From Sesamum alatum (lineage: Eukaryota; Streptophyta; Magnoliopsida; Lamiales; Pedaliaceae): 64,000 bases of DNA. The stretch spans positions 27,140,979 through 27,204,978 of the forward strand of contig JACGWO010000011.1 of the NCBI GenBank assembly GCA_034509735.1. The letters run 5' to 3'. Under the pieces are notes generated by a model. It saw only the letters and a program-made list of their open reading frames with translations, did not search any database and was not told the DNA's origin. Shown piece by piece: positions 45,250 through 57,346 of the stretch. The translations under genes and the position numbers were made by a program. Numbering within the stretch: position 1 is the stretch's first letter; each line of letters begins with the position of its first letter.

Positions 45250-46056
45250 GATATTTATAAACGTCTGAAGAGTACGTATGGAGGTCATGCGATGCAAGAA
45301 CGGGTGTGTTAACTGCCAACGGATCAGTATGGGTTTCAATCGATTGAACCGCCTCAAGAATATGATTGGTTTCAATCGATTCCTTACATGTCAGTAGATA
45401 CAGAAGGTCATTAAACAAATATTGAACTTGATCTTGATATTGGCATCTATCAAACATATGAACCAGTACATAATGTTTCACCTATCCAATTTACATCATG
45501 GAGTACATATCGTGATCCAATAGAGTCGAGCTCTACAACATCATCAAGTCGGTTTCAAATTCATGCCGATTATGATGATCAAGAACAAAATAAACCAGCA
45601 AGTCCGGAGATACGACGACCTAGGCGACAACGATAAAGACGTAATTGTGGAATGACGGACATTATTAAATTTTGTAATTATATATTTTTTATGTAAATTT
45701 TCAAGCTTATTAGTTATTGCAAAAAAAAATTAAAATTATAATTACATTATTGTATTGTAATAAATTAATTATAATTAGCTTGAAATAATAAAATAAAATT
45801 TAATTAAAAAATTAAAATATAAATTAACGATACTACACTAAATCAAATTTTAAAAAAATAAATTAAAAGAATTAAAAAAAGGGGGTCACTACCCCAGGCA
45901 GCGACCAACTGTCGCTACCTCATAATAATAAAAAAAAAATGCACCGGTCGGGAGCTGGGCTTGCGACCAGTCACATTTCTACAACGTCTACTGCTTCGAC
46001 GGTACACGTATAATTATTTTTTTATATAATAAAAATATAAATGGCCGTAGAACGTA

Positions 46057-47065
46057 CATTATATTAACGTGGGATAATATTATTTTATATTTTCAATTTT
46101 GATTCTTTTAAAAAAACTCAATTATTTTTATAGAAGCCGATTCATGTCATGTATTAAGCAACTAATATACTAACAAATATGTGGATATTGATCTATTTTA
46201 ATAGTTGTTGTTGGTCTTCTGTAATAATAATTATTAATTATTTATACATATTTAATATTGATAATTGGTGTATACTAATTGTTAATTATTGAAATTTGTG
46301 ATATAATTATGATCGATCACCCAAATTTTTACATTTCAAAGAGTGAATAATAAATGCAATTATTCTACGATATAATTAATTGAATTTGACTGGATTAAAA
46401 TAAAAATTAAAAGTATTTATTGCTTCGTTTGTTTATTATTAAACGAATTTTCTTGTATCGTCTAATTGAACCTACAGGACGTGTAATTGTAATATGTATT
46501 TTCTTTTTTTTACTACTGTTTTGGATAATTTTTATGTATATCATGAAAAATTTACAGCTTGTTAGTTTATGTTTTTATTTTCAATTTCTAATTCTTGAAT
46601 ATCATTTTAAATTAAAATATATTTATTTATATATATTCTCATTAAAAATAATTTTATCATTCTCATCTCAAGTGTTACTCTTTTATAAACTTGCATATAT
46701 ATATATATATATATATTTCAATCATTAATCTTATAAGCTAATATTATATTTTTTTTCATACTTTGACATTACATCACTAACAATTCTAAATCAATAAAAA
46801 ATTTAACTATCAATTTTATTTAAATAAAAAATATATTTAATTTGACATTACTAACAATAAAAAAATTAAACTATCATTTATATCAAATAAAAAACTTATA
46901 TTGATTTGACACCATCAACAACTCTCTTAACTAATCTAAATGTACTTTTATTTTCATACAAGAAAACCTATACAAAATTAAAAACATACCTTTCTCATTG
47001 AAAATTGAAAATGAAAATATAAACAAAACAAAATATTAAATTTTCTTTGTAGTAGACACCGAATT
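46057..47065. other. AT-rich intergenic stretch, nothing recognised
   Basis: Low-complexity AT-rich DNA including an (AT)n tract near 46697-46716. No supported gene. Confidence 0.5.
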
Positions 47066-47208
47066 GTAAATATGGTACAAACTTTAATATAATTTTTTCA
47101 AGATAGGAATGCTCTCAGGAATGTTTCTGTAATTACCAAAAGGTAGCAGAGTATCAAAATAATATTTATGGGGATGAGTAATATGACACCATATATATAT
47201 ATATATAT

Positions 47209-47750
47209 AAATTGATGTTTAAATTATTTTATTAACTTTTTTAATTGAATCTCTATATAAAATTATACCTTAAATAATTGAAATATTAAAAAAATTAATA
47301 TATATTAATAAATTTAATTACAAGATTATAAGTTTAAATTAAAAAATTATCACACTCATATAAATTATTTAAAACTATTAAAATTAATAGATTATTTATT
47401 CTTTATTTATTTATAACTAAATTTTACTAAAAATTAACAAATTATAATTCAAAATGCATATTAATAGTTAAATTATTTTACTACAGTTTTAAAATACATA
47501 AATTATTTTGAATTATAATTTAATTTTTTTAATAAAATTTAGTTATAAATAAAAATAAAAGATAAATAATGTATCAATTTTAATAGTATCAAATAATTCA
47601 TACAAATGGGATAATTTTTTAATTTAAACTTATAATCTAGCTAGTACCTAATTTTTAATATATTAATTGAATAATTTAATATTGCAATTATTGAAGGTGT
47701 AATTTTATATAGAGATTCAATTAAAAAAGTTAATAAAATAATTTAAAATT
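47209..47750. mobile_element. Inner AT-rich fold-back element
   Basis: The left arm, with AATTGAATCTCTATATAAAA, pairs with the right arm, with TTTTATATAGAGATTCAATT. Both flanks carry TTAAATTATTTTATTAAC or its inverse. Non-coding. Confidence 0.7.
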
Positions 47751-47780
47751 AAATTAAAATTGCTATAAATAATTAAAAAA

Positions 47781-48283
47781 TGGGTTAATTACACTTAAAC
47801 CTCTTCTGAAAATGTGAAATTATACTTTCCCTCAAAGAAGTTTAAAATTACACTTATGCTCCGTCCAAAAATTCATTGTTTACCCCTGATCCCCTTTCAT
47901 TAGAATTTAGATGGAAAATGATGACGTTAGCAAAAATTACATAATTTTTTAATTTTACCCCTCATTCACAATTCCACAGTAATATTTTTATACGTATAAC
48001 GGAGTAAATGTAATATATAAAAAGTAAAAAAGATGTAATTGTAGTAAAACATTGCTCCCAAATTATAGTTATTGAATTGAAATACTACAGGAAAATGGTA
48101 AATGAGACATAAAATTAATAGTTTATGTAATTTGTTTGCCAACTTCAGCATTTTTCATCCAAATCCTAACGAAAGGGGGTCGAGTGTAAACAAGACTTTT
48201 TGAAGGGGGTGTAAGTGTTAAAACTTCTTTGAGTAAAATTGTAATTTCACAATTTAAGAGGGGGTGTAAGTGTAAATTAACCC
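47781..48283. mobile_element. Fold-back MITE, family A, copy 2
   Basis: Left TGGGTTAATTACAC, right AAATTAACCC. TAAAAAA on both sides suggests a short target duplication. Alignable over its length with 17111-17610 (ACACTTA, CCCCTTTCATTAG, TTTTACCCCTCATT and so on). Confidence 0.8.
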
Positions 48284-48629
48284 TAAAAAATTATATATGA
48301 TGTCATATTACTCATCCGTATAAATATTACTTTGACACACTCTCTACCTTTTGGTAATTATAGAAATACCTCTGAGGGAATTCCCGTCATGAAAAAAATC
48401 ATATTAACGTTTGACCGGGACAACAGGGCCATTTTTCAGGTTTTAAAGGCTACCATAGGTGATTTGTATAATTTTTCAAAAGGCAGGAGTGGTTTATGTA
48501 AAAGGGCAATAGATGAGGGGTGTAAATATAATTATCCCGAAAATATATTATGAGAAATGAATTTTTGTTTTATAAAAATAAAAATTAAATTTACATATGT
48601 AGAAAATACCTAATTGTGAAACTTATTTT

Positions 48630-48975
48630 AAAAGGATAATTGCATTTACATCCGTAGTATATAGTTTATTTATACAAATCATTCATGCCTTTTAGAAAAT
48701 TTCACGTACACTTTCCAGAACTGTCAACATCATTTATACAAATTACTCTTGTTTTTTAAAAAATTACACATGTGCTCAAAAAGTGTCAACATCAGTACAT
48801 AATTGCCCTATTCTTTAGAAAATTGCACATACATTCCAAAAAACGTCAACATCATAATACAAATTACCCTTGCTTAATGGTTGCCATAAGTAACATTTGT
48901 AATTATGCAAAAGATATGGGTAATTAGTGAAATAAATTATAGGTCAGGGGTATAAATATAATTATTCATATTTAA
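48630..48975. mobile_element. MITE related to the EIF4G intron element (family B)
   Basis: Left AAGGATAATTGCATTTACAT and right, inverted, GGGGTATAAATATAATTATT. The repeated phrase ACAAATTACTCTTG...AAAATTGCACA is internally duplicated (about 48715-48790 and 48795-48880). Borders approximate. Confidence 0.6.
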
Positions 48976-50278
48976 ACCCAACAAATATTTTTTAAAAAAA
49001 ATTAAAAATGCTCTAATTCTGCAATTGGGAAAATGATGTTCCGAAACGAGACAATAATTTAATTTTTATTGGACCATAAAAAATTTAAAAAATAAAGAAG
49101 CAAAATTCAACAAAGGAGATAGAGTAATAGTTTTTTTTAAAAAAAGAATTATTATTAGAAAAATAATGAAATCCCTTATTTTTTACGGTCACCAAAAAGA
49201 AAAAGAAAAAAAGAAAAGAAAGCGCAGATACGCATGTTAAAAAGATTAGATAAATCAACCAATAAAAATTATAATAAGTGAATAACAAATATGTGAAGAC
49301 TTTGGTATTGATAATAATTTGACCACCTAAAAACTTTTGAAAAATAAATTAACGAAATTCAGTGACTTGTGCGTTTGAAGAAAGGACGAGGATTTGCCTA
49401 AAATGGGAGGTAATTTAATAATTCAAAGGGGGCTAATTTTGTTTTTTATTTTTATTTTTACAAACTTATATATATAAATGTTGGATTATAGCTAATCTTT
49501 ATATAGAAATTATATAAAAATAAATAAAAGATGTTGGAAAAGCCTACAAAAATATAGAAAATTATTTATAAAGTGGAAATGCCATAAATAGAAATACCAA
49601 TGCCGTAATATTATAAATCTTAAGGTTACACTTAAACCCTTTTTAAAAATATGAAATTATACTTCCCCAAAAAACTTTTGAAAATTCTACTTGTGTCCAT
49701 TCTAAAAATCTTTCATTTGCAGTTGTGTCCATTCTGTTTCGGTTTGGATGAAATATATTGACGTTAAAAAAATTTACATAAATTTTCAATTTTACACCTC
49801 ATTCAACGTTCCGTATAGTTTCTTGAAAAAAAAAATCCTAATAATATTTTTATACTTTTTAAGGGGATAATTTATACCATTATACAAAAAGAGCTCTTAT
49901 AGACAAACCTTTCCCCGTTACCACCCTTGAAAATATGCTTGATTTTCCATGCAAGGAGTGCTCCCACAAAGGTGAACCGGATTTCATAACAATTTTATAT
50001 TACTCCTTTCTTCAACTACATGCTTAAGCACTTGCAATTTCTAATTGGATAAATCTTGCATATGCATGTTTAATTTTTTGGATTTTGTAATTTTTTTCCA
50101 TTTAATTGGATTCCTCATTTTTAGGACTTGATAAATGACGACCTTTGTTCTATCTCAATTGTCTTTTTAGATTTTTCAAATTTATATGAAGGATTGTTTT
50201 ATTGTTCAGTGGCATTCTGGACTCTCTTTGTATCTTAGTCTTTCTCAACATTTTCGTTTTATTGTTGGAACTTTTCAG

Positions 50279-50386
50279 GTGTTGGAGTCAGCGGAGATAG
50301 AGTTATATGAGGAGGATGAGATAGTGGTGCTGAAACTTAAGGAAGGTTTTAACGATTGGGATTGGTGTTTTGAACATGGGATTTAA
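50279..50386 (+). other. Exon-like fragment inside the Helitron (possible captured gene piece)
   Basis: A TTTTCAG acceptor-like site (50272-50278) is followed by an open frame encoding VLESAEIELYEEDEIVVLKL... and ending WCFEHGI at TAA. Base composition is richer in G than its surroundings. I do not recognise the protein. Helitrons often capture exons, so this is a candidate. Confidence 0.35.
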
Positions 50387-51087
50387 AGGATTTTAAATGA
50401 CAAAATAAAAGGATTGTACATAACGTAATTTTTCTATTTTATTTGTGTAATATTGTTGCTTTGTTTTTTGTTTTATTTAATTGACTACAAAGTTGATGAA
50501 GTATTCTCGAAAGAAAGAAAGGTTGGAGAAAAGGAAAATTAGGTTAAGAAAAAAAATTGATTTAATGGGTGGGGGTGGGGGGGGGGGGGGAATTGATTGA
50601 TTGGCAGCAAAATATATTGATTTTTTTTGAAATATTATTTTAATTGATGAACTCAATGTTCACTGTAATTGTCTTCAAGTTGTGGAGGGTGATGTAATGC
50701 ATGGTGGCGAACCACGACGTATAATAGTGATCAATGTTTTGTTGTTACTATTTCAAAATTGAATATATCAAAACCCTAGAATATTCATGTGTGTGGTAGC
50801 AATTATAAGATTTATTGTTGAAAAAAAAAAAAAAACATTTGTTGTTGTCACCTCTGTTTTAATTATTTAACAAATACACAGTTTAAATGTCAGTTAATTT
50901 ATTAAGAATGAGATCTTTTTTATGTCAAAATTTGAGAGCTATGACACAGTTGGATTTTTTGTATCCTACTTTTACATGAACATTGTTAAATTAAGTAGTT
51001 TCAATAAGTATCTGCTTGTGTTGCACCTTGTCAGTTGCTTTCAATAAGTATATGTTCACGTGCTACATTCTCGTTAATATCTGCTTC

Positions 51088-51265
51088 TGCTGTACCTTGC
51101 CGATGCTTGTGGTATCATGAATATATTGGCCTTGCTCATGTGCATTTATATTGTTCATGTGCTACAATTCTGTTGATTTTACTCTGATTTTGCTGCACCT
51201 TGCCGGTGTTTGTGGTACCATGAATATTTTGGTTTTGATTTTGTGCATATATGTTGTTCACGTGT
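51088..51265. repeat. Imperfect tandem repeat inside the Helitron, period about 100 bp
   Basis: Two units share GCTG(T/C)ACCTTGCCG, TTGTGGTA(T/C)CATGAATAT, and TTGTTCA(T/C)GTG. A further pair of units with GTAAGGGGGTAGTACT lies at about 51448-51511. Typical of Helitron interiors. Confidence 0.6.
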
Positions 51266-53291
51266 ACACGTGCATAGATGGTCTTTTGTACAACCCTTTG
51301 TTGCAGATTTTTTTGGTCATATCTTCAGTGACTTGGCACAATGAAGCTTCAACTTCGTTATAATGTCACTGACTTTTGTCTTAGGGATACAACTTTTGTT
51401 GTAAAGGACTAGTACTCCTTGTTTATGGTTTCAACTTTTCACATTGTAAGGGGGTAGTACTCTTTATTTATGCTTTCACTCTCTTATACTGTAAGGGGGT
51501 AGTACTTCTCATTTACTGCTCTTTAGATCTCACTAGGAAGGTAGCTCTCCCCGCTATATACCCTATTTTGCCTGATTTTATAGAAGGGACGGAGACCCCG
51601 AAAAAAATTCCCATCACCTTCGGGTAGCTTTCTTTAAGAAAAAAAAAATAGTATCAATAAGTATGACAACCGAGCAATTCAAATAAGAGAATGTTCGTAA
51701 AATGAGTTGTATAAGTTAGCATTCACCTATTTAATATTTAATTATATCGATTTAGATATATATCATAATGAAGTGTTGAAAGTTTATTTTGTTGTATAAT
51801 TTTATGTATTGTATAGTTAATAATTATCTTTTATCTTTTGTGCATAGAAAATAAAAATTTATGAGTGTAGACGGCATGCCATGGTCAATTTTTTTTTTAT
51901 ATAATGCCATGACCAATTATATGTAGCTTTTTCACGTGGTGTTTCCAAAAGAACAACAAATATTTTGGTTAGAAAAGGATCTATGATTGGATGTGAAGGT
52001 ATGTACAGAAAGAATATGGTGTTCAAGAAAATTTTTGCATATGCACAATCTTATCTCATTCATAACTCAAGAAATTATTCAATAACTTTTTCATATTTAT
52101 AAAATGTTATTATTGATTGTATTTCTATTTTTCTTTTTTTATTTGTGTAGGTGAAAGGTGAATCCAACATGAAGCAAGTACAACTACAGATAAGATTAAT
52201 TCATGAAAATGAAGATCCAATTTATGAAAGTTTTCACTTTAGTTCAGTAAATGTAATTCTATAGTCTTTTGTTTCCTATGGATTTATTTTGTAAGAATGA
52301 CTATTTTATAGAAATTATTTTAATTTCAGATTGTTTTTGATGTATACTGATTTTTCTGATCAATTTGAAAAGTATGAACATGCTTACCGTTGCATTCAAT
52401 AAAATTATGTGTGCGCAAATCGCGTGCCAGCGTTGCTAGTGTAATATATATATACAAAGTAAAAATAGTTTAATTGTAATAAGATATTATTTTTGAATTA
52501 TTGTCATTAGATAAAAAGAAGTTGTTGATGAATGAAAAAACTGTCCATATTGTTAATAATTTATAGGGATGTTGAATGAGACATAAAATTAGATGTTTAT
52601 GTTTCTTTCTGTCTTTTTTTTTTTTTTTTTTGATTGAGGTCTTTTCCATTTAACTCTAATGCAAGATGTATAGCTGTAAACAAAAAATTCTTGAAAGACG
52701 TGCATGTGTTACTTAAAAAGGAAAGTGTATACATTTTAAGAGGGAGTTTAAATATAATTAACCCTAAAATCTTACATATCCGATATGGGTAGCAACCTAA
52801 ATTGTCATAAGAAAAACAACCTAATCTAAATGTACCTTAATTTTTTGTTCTCGTACTATATTTGTTCACCTTATGTCAGTCGCATTGTAAGAGTTGTCTT
52901 TGTTATTTGATCAATCACTCTTATCAAATTGCATATCAATTAAACAACATTTTTTTTTTATATAGAAACGATCACTACATAATTATATTAATCTCATTAT
53001 AAATTGAGAAAAGTATATCCATTTCGATCAATAAATTCAAATTACAATAAACTGATATTACAATAAATCCACATTAAGTAAGTCAAATACTCATTACAGT
53101 ACTCATATTTATACTAATATATAAGGAAAACATCGTTTTCACTCACAAAAGGCGGTTACTTACACCGCGATACCAATTTTATGTTATGCCAATAATACCC
53201 CTGAGTTAGTTTCTTTTCTTTCTTTATTTCTTTCTCTCTTCTTTTTCTTTTTCTTGAAGTGTGTTATAATATAATTTGAGCATAAAATATT

Positions 53292-54089
53292 GGGTTAAAT
53301 ACAGTTACCACCCCTGAAGTATTCACCCCACATCAATTACCCCCATGAAGTATTAAAACCTTCAAAACCCCCCCTGACCTTCTAACACCTTTCATTTTTA
53401 AGTTCAAAAAGTCCATTTTATCCTTACTAAAAGTTGCTTTTTGACAAAAAATTAAAGGAATTTTTAAAATACCAAAACCACTCTTTTTTGAAACTTTGTC
53501 TAATTCTAGTTTCACTTGTTCATCAAGCTCTTTTTATGTTGTAATCCTAAAGTACTTGGAGCTCATTTTATTTTAGTTTTCATTATTTTTCAAATCAAAT
53601 TAAAAATAAATTTATAAATGCATATACATATATATAAATATATTTACTTAAACAAATATACAATTAATAAAACCGAAAGAGTTGATTATGAGCTTATAAG
53701 AAAATATACAATTAATACATATATAAATATGGTAATTATATAAATGTGGTATTTATATGAATGTATAAATTTATTTTTAACTTGGTTTGACAAATAAGTG
53801 AAACTAAAATAAAATGAGCTCTAAATACTTCAGAATTATAAAAATAAAAAGAGCTCGATAAACAAGTGAAAATAGAAATAGATAAAACTTAAAAAAAGAG
53901 TGGTTTTGGTATTTTAGAAATTTTTTTAATTTTTTTTAATAAATTAATTTTTACTAAGGGTAAAATAGACTTTTTGAACTTCAAAACTAAAGGTGTTAGA
54001 AGGTTAGGGGGGTTTTTGAAGGTTTTAATACTTCAGGGGGGTAATTGATGTAGGGTGGATACTTCAGGGGTGGTAACTGTATTTAATCC
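53292..54089. mobile_element. Palindromic Mutator-type MITE, 798 bp, with perfect 9 bp duplication
   Basis: Ends GGGTTAAATACAGTTACCAC and inverse. Target duplication TAAAATATT at 53283-53291 and 54090-54098. Very long arms: ACACCTTTCATTTTTAAGTT, AGTATTAAAACCTTCAAAA and AGTCCATTTTATCC all have inverted partners. The first bases GGGTTAAATAC equal those at the right end of MULE-1. No gene. Confidence 0.85.
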
Positions 54090-54139
54090 TAAAATATTAT
54101 TTATTATATGCACGCAGGGATAGCGTGTCAAACTGACTA

Positions 54140-54235
54140 GTTAAGTAAAATAAATACTCACATGTTTGGTGTGATTCGAACCCATGATCTCGAATATATT
54201 CATAAAAGCTCAACCTAGTTAAAGATATTATAGGT
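54140..54235 (-). repeat. Possible SINE head fragment
   Basis: Read in reverse: TAGGTTGAGC (box A-like), then ATGGGTTCGAATCAC (box B-like) at a tRNA-like distance. No tail or target duplication found. It could also be a tRNA-related remnant of another kind. Confidence 0.35.
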
Positions 54236-54965
54236 AATAAGCAATAATTATGTATAACACCATTATTGTATAATTAACTAAATTTTGTGTTTGTATGATC
54301 GTAGAATTCATTCTTGGAGATGTAAAATCCAAATGTTGTCTTGAAACGTTGCATGTGCCTATGTTGACGAAAAATAGTCTGCAAAATGAGAGGTTTTAAG
54401 GTTTTGGGATCCCAAAAATTCTTGAAAATGTCATTTTATAATCACCATAGGCTTTGGTATCTCTATGCTTTAATGTGTTGGAGTTTGCCAACTTTTACTT
54501 GTAAAACTGCAACATCATTTGTACAAAATGGTAATAATGAAGTGAATGCAAAAGACGAGGTGATGCATATAATTAAGTGAAACATCGTAAATAAGTTGCT
54601 ATCTTGTCGAAAAGTTCTTGAAACTTGGGGTTTGATTATACTTACATTACCTTGATTTGAAATAATGTAACTGATTTGGGTCGGAGATCTAAATTACCCA
54701 TAAGAAAGTTCGGATCAAGTGTTTTGGGATTTGAAAATAAATAAGATCATTAAGCTGGTAGGGTGGTTTTCAACAAAAACCCTCCAATATTTAAGTCAGT
54801 TTGAGAGTTCGAGAGATTAGAAAGAAAACTTATAAGCTAGTGTGGAAATAATAAATGATATACTGTTATCTGAAATAGTTGGGGCATTTAGAGGGTTAAA
54901 TGTTTGTATTTGCATGGGTCTCATGTGCCATCTTCTCGAGCTCCCAAATACAGAGACTTTGTATG
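54236..54965. other. Intergenic stretch, nothing recognised
   Basis: Small open frames only (for example 54386-54580), none resembling a known protein. Confidence 0.45.
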
Positions 54966-54973
54966 GCCTTAAT

Positions 54974-55279
54974 TAGGGATGGCAACGAGTCGAGCTCGAG
55001 TCGAGCTCAACCATTTTTGGCGAGCTCGAGCTCGAGCTTGTAGTTATTTGTATAATTTTTTTTTATATTTTTTAATTATTGGTATAATTTTTTTATAAAA
55101 TTATATTATTATAAATTATAATAATATAGAATATGTATATATATAAATTAATTGTTAGGACTTGTTAATTTAAAAAATTAGAAGAGATTACAAATAAATA
55201 TTAAAATATAACATAGAATTTATGTGTGTCATATTAAAAAAATATTAAAACTTATTAAATTATTGATTAAGCTTGTTGA

Positions 55280-55315
<36 letters not shown>

Positions 55316-55652
55316 GATCGTCATCATCATCGTCGTCATCATCATCATCTTTAGATTAATTCATGAGAATCACTAAGTTTTAACATAAATTTATATGTGT
55401 CATATTAAATAATTATTTTAAAAAAATATTATAATTTACTAAATTATTGATTAAGTTTATTTTTATATAAACTATAAAAGTTAAATGTATAAATAAATGT
55501 ATAAACATATAAAAATTTTAAAAAAAAATTAAAAAAAAAAAAAAAGCTCGCTAACGGCTCGCAAGCTTAACAAACAATGTATATTGAGCTGGAGCTCGAC
55601 TCGAGCTCAAAATCAAGCCTCGCGAGTCGGCTTGACTCACCTGCCACCCCTA
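54974..55652. mobile_element. hAT-type miniature element with GAGCTC-rich subterminal repeats
   Basis: Terminal repeats TAGGGATGGCA and TGCCACCCCTA; perfect 8 bp duplication GCCTTAAT at 54966-54973 and 55653-55660, the hAT hallmark. Subterminal regions are packed with GAGCTCGAG/CTCGAGC motifs (54990-55045 and 55545-55630), likely transposase binding sites. The middle holds (TTA)n and (ATC)n microsatellites (55278-55350). No ORF. Confidence 0.92.
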
Positions 55653-55660
55653 GCCTTAAT

Positions 55661-56716
55661 TCTAGGTCCCAGGTCGAGTTTGGTTAGGTTGCGTTCTGAC
55701 CGAATGAGATGCAGATCTGAATCCTGATTGGATATTTTGCCATTTTTTGAGGGGGTGGGTTGGGGGGAGGTTGTTTATTATGGTTTGGTCCTTATTTTCT
55801 GGAACTTGTGAAATTATAGATGGACATCCATCTTTGAAAATGTTCTATTATTGCACCTTTGTTGTTTGAGTTTTGAATGAAAAGTGTTGAAAACACACTT
55901 AAAAAAGAGAAGTAGGGGATAATTTTATTTTTGTATCTATAAGTTCGTCATTAATCACTTTTGGTTCCTAAATTTTCTTGAAAATGATCAAAGTTAATTT
56001 TAATTATTAGTTGACTGTCTAAATTAATTGGGAGGGGGATCTTCAAAATGGTCCCAAAAATTAGAAAACTCGACATATTTAATCACATGTCAAAGTTTTC
56101 ATATAAAAAGAAATAGAGGGTAAGAACACATACAATGTGCGTGTCCATCAATTGTTTGAGCTGCCAAGTTAATAAGCATGCGCATTGCACGTGTCCTCAT
56201 CTATTTTTATGATGGAAATTTTGACATGAAACTAAATCTGTCGAGTTTCTCAATTTTAAAAATTCCATAAAAAAGATGAATAAAAGTATTGAATTCCTTA
56301 TTCTATAAAATTAAAAATGAAATTTTGCGGAAAGTGTTGATATAATTTACCTTCAAGAATGAGAACCCTAATTCTCAACCAACCAATGACCAATCAAATC
56401 AAAAGAAAGCTCACAATTTTCACATGGAAATGGTATTTGTCTAAAGTCTAGGCCACCTAACCATTTTAGTTGTCCAAATTTCAAGAAAACCAATACTATA
56501 CACTACAGATGATAAACACATTTTTATATTAAGAAAAAATAATCAGGAATTTGGGAGCAAATCTTAGTAGAAAAGATTCGAATGTTTCCTACATCATTAA
56601 TAATAACATTATTTTATACATATTTAGATCCCAGGTTATGTTCTTCACATCAGGGTTGGGAAAAGTACAATTTACAAAATATAGTAGAATTTAAGGATAT
56701 ATATATATATATATGT
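55661..56716. other. Intergenic stretch, nothing recognised
   Basis: No gene or defined element. GC content is slightly above the surrounding elements at the left end. Confidence 0.45.
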
Positions 56717-57256
56717 GGAATAATTACGATGCCCTCATTTGAGATTTAGAGTAATTACATATAAATTTTTTGTAGTTTGGAAAAGTACATCTAGTACTTC
56801 TGAGTTTGTTTTTATACAACAAATATATCCATCCATTAGTAAAATTTACGAAATTTATTGTCACCAATAAAAAGTTGAATAAAAATTCATGTTTACCCCC
56901 AATTGACTTAAAGACACATTGCACGACAAATAATTTTTTTCTAATGAAATTACCGTTTATAAAGGTGAAGATGTACCTCTTCACATGCATTAGTGTGTGA
57001 AAACATATAAGGGTAGTTTGGTTAAAGAATACTTGTTTGACTTGCAATAAGTCGGTAATAATTTAATTGGGGGTAAATATAGATTTTCATTCAATTTTTT
57101 TTTTTTTGTTAATGACATGTAAATTATGTGAATTTTAACTAACAAATAGATATATTTGTTGGACTGAAACAAATGCCAAGCGTACTAAATATAATTTAAC
57201 AAATCATAAAAAATTTATATGTAATTACACTAAGTCTCAAGAAATGTATTTAATCC
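56717..57256. mobile_element. Fold-back MITE, family D, copy 2
   Basis: Homologous to 18145-18657: shares ACATGCATTAG(C/T)GTGTGAAAA, ATAAGGGTAGTTTG and AATAA(A/G)TCGGTAATAA. Ends GGAATAATTACGATG and, inverted, ATTTAATCC. Borders approximate. Confidence 0.7.
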
Positions 57257-57346
57257 TATATATATATATAAGCAACTTAAAATTAAAACATTAAAAAATC
57301 TCAATAAAATCAAGACCAAATATAGTTGAAGTGGTATGTATAAATA

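Larger units (their letters stand above)
39181..46043 (-). mobile_element. MULE-2: 6.9 kb Mutator-like element with about 160 bp terminal inverted repeats
   Basis: Left end CATTTATATTTTTATTATAT at 39181; the same sequence inverted ends at 46043. Similarity continues inward (GTGTACCGTC, TGTAGAAATGT, CGGTGCA, GGTCGCT) for about 160 bp. TAGAACTTA (39167-39175) and TAGAACGTA (46048-46056) may be a 9 bp duplication with one mismatch, which would put the ends a few bases further out. Contents: a decayed MURA-type transposase on the minus strand, an LTR-like insertion, and a Myb/SANT-like ORF on the plus strand near the right end. Confidence 0.85.
47068..48432. mobile_element. Large fold-back element that has received two inner MITEs
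   Basis: Outer arms at about 47068-47190 and 48298-48432 are inverted copies, sharing TAATTACCAAAAGGTAG, TAATATTTAT and GATGAGTAATATGACA. Between them lie a separate palindrome (47209-47750) and family A MITE copy 2 (47781-48283). The order implies the outer element is oldest. Confidence 0.65.
49871..52439 (+). mobile_element. 2.57 kb Helitron nested in a MITE
   Basis: Inserted between A (49870) and T (52440) of the MITE. The 5' end is TTTATACCATTATACAAAAA (canonical TC changed to TT); the 3' end is a GC-rich hairpin region GCGCAAATCGCG followed by GCGTTGCTAG|T. No Rep/helicase is present, so it is non-autonomous. The interior holds exon-like and tandem repeat sequence, and a (G)n run near 50574-50590. 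Confidence 0.75.
49623..52766. mobile_element. Fold-back MITE, family A, copy 3, split by a Helitron
   Basis: Left half 49623-49870 and right half 52440-52766 align to the two halves of 47781-48283. The outer ends are flanked by AAATCTTA at 49615-49622 and 52767-52774, an 8 bp duplication, matching family A copy 1. This shows that the two halves, 2.57 kb apart, were one element. Confidence 0.85.

Noticed and set aside
54386..54580. 64-residue frame with Cys and Trp
   Set aside because: No homology recognised, isolated, no gene signals around it.
55278..55350. CRISPR-like short repeats
   Set aside because: Simple (TTA)n and (ATC)n microsatellites inside a hAT miniature in a plant genome; no spacer structure.
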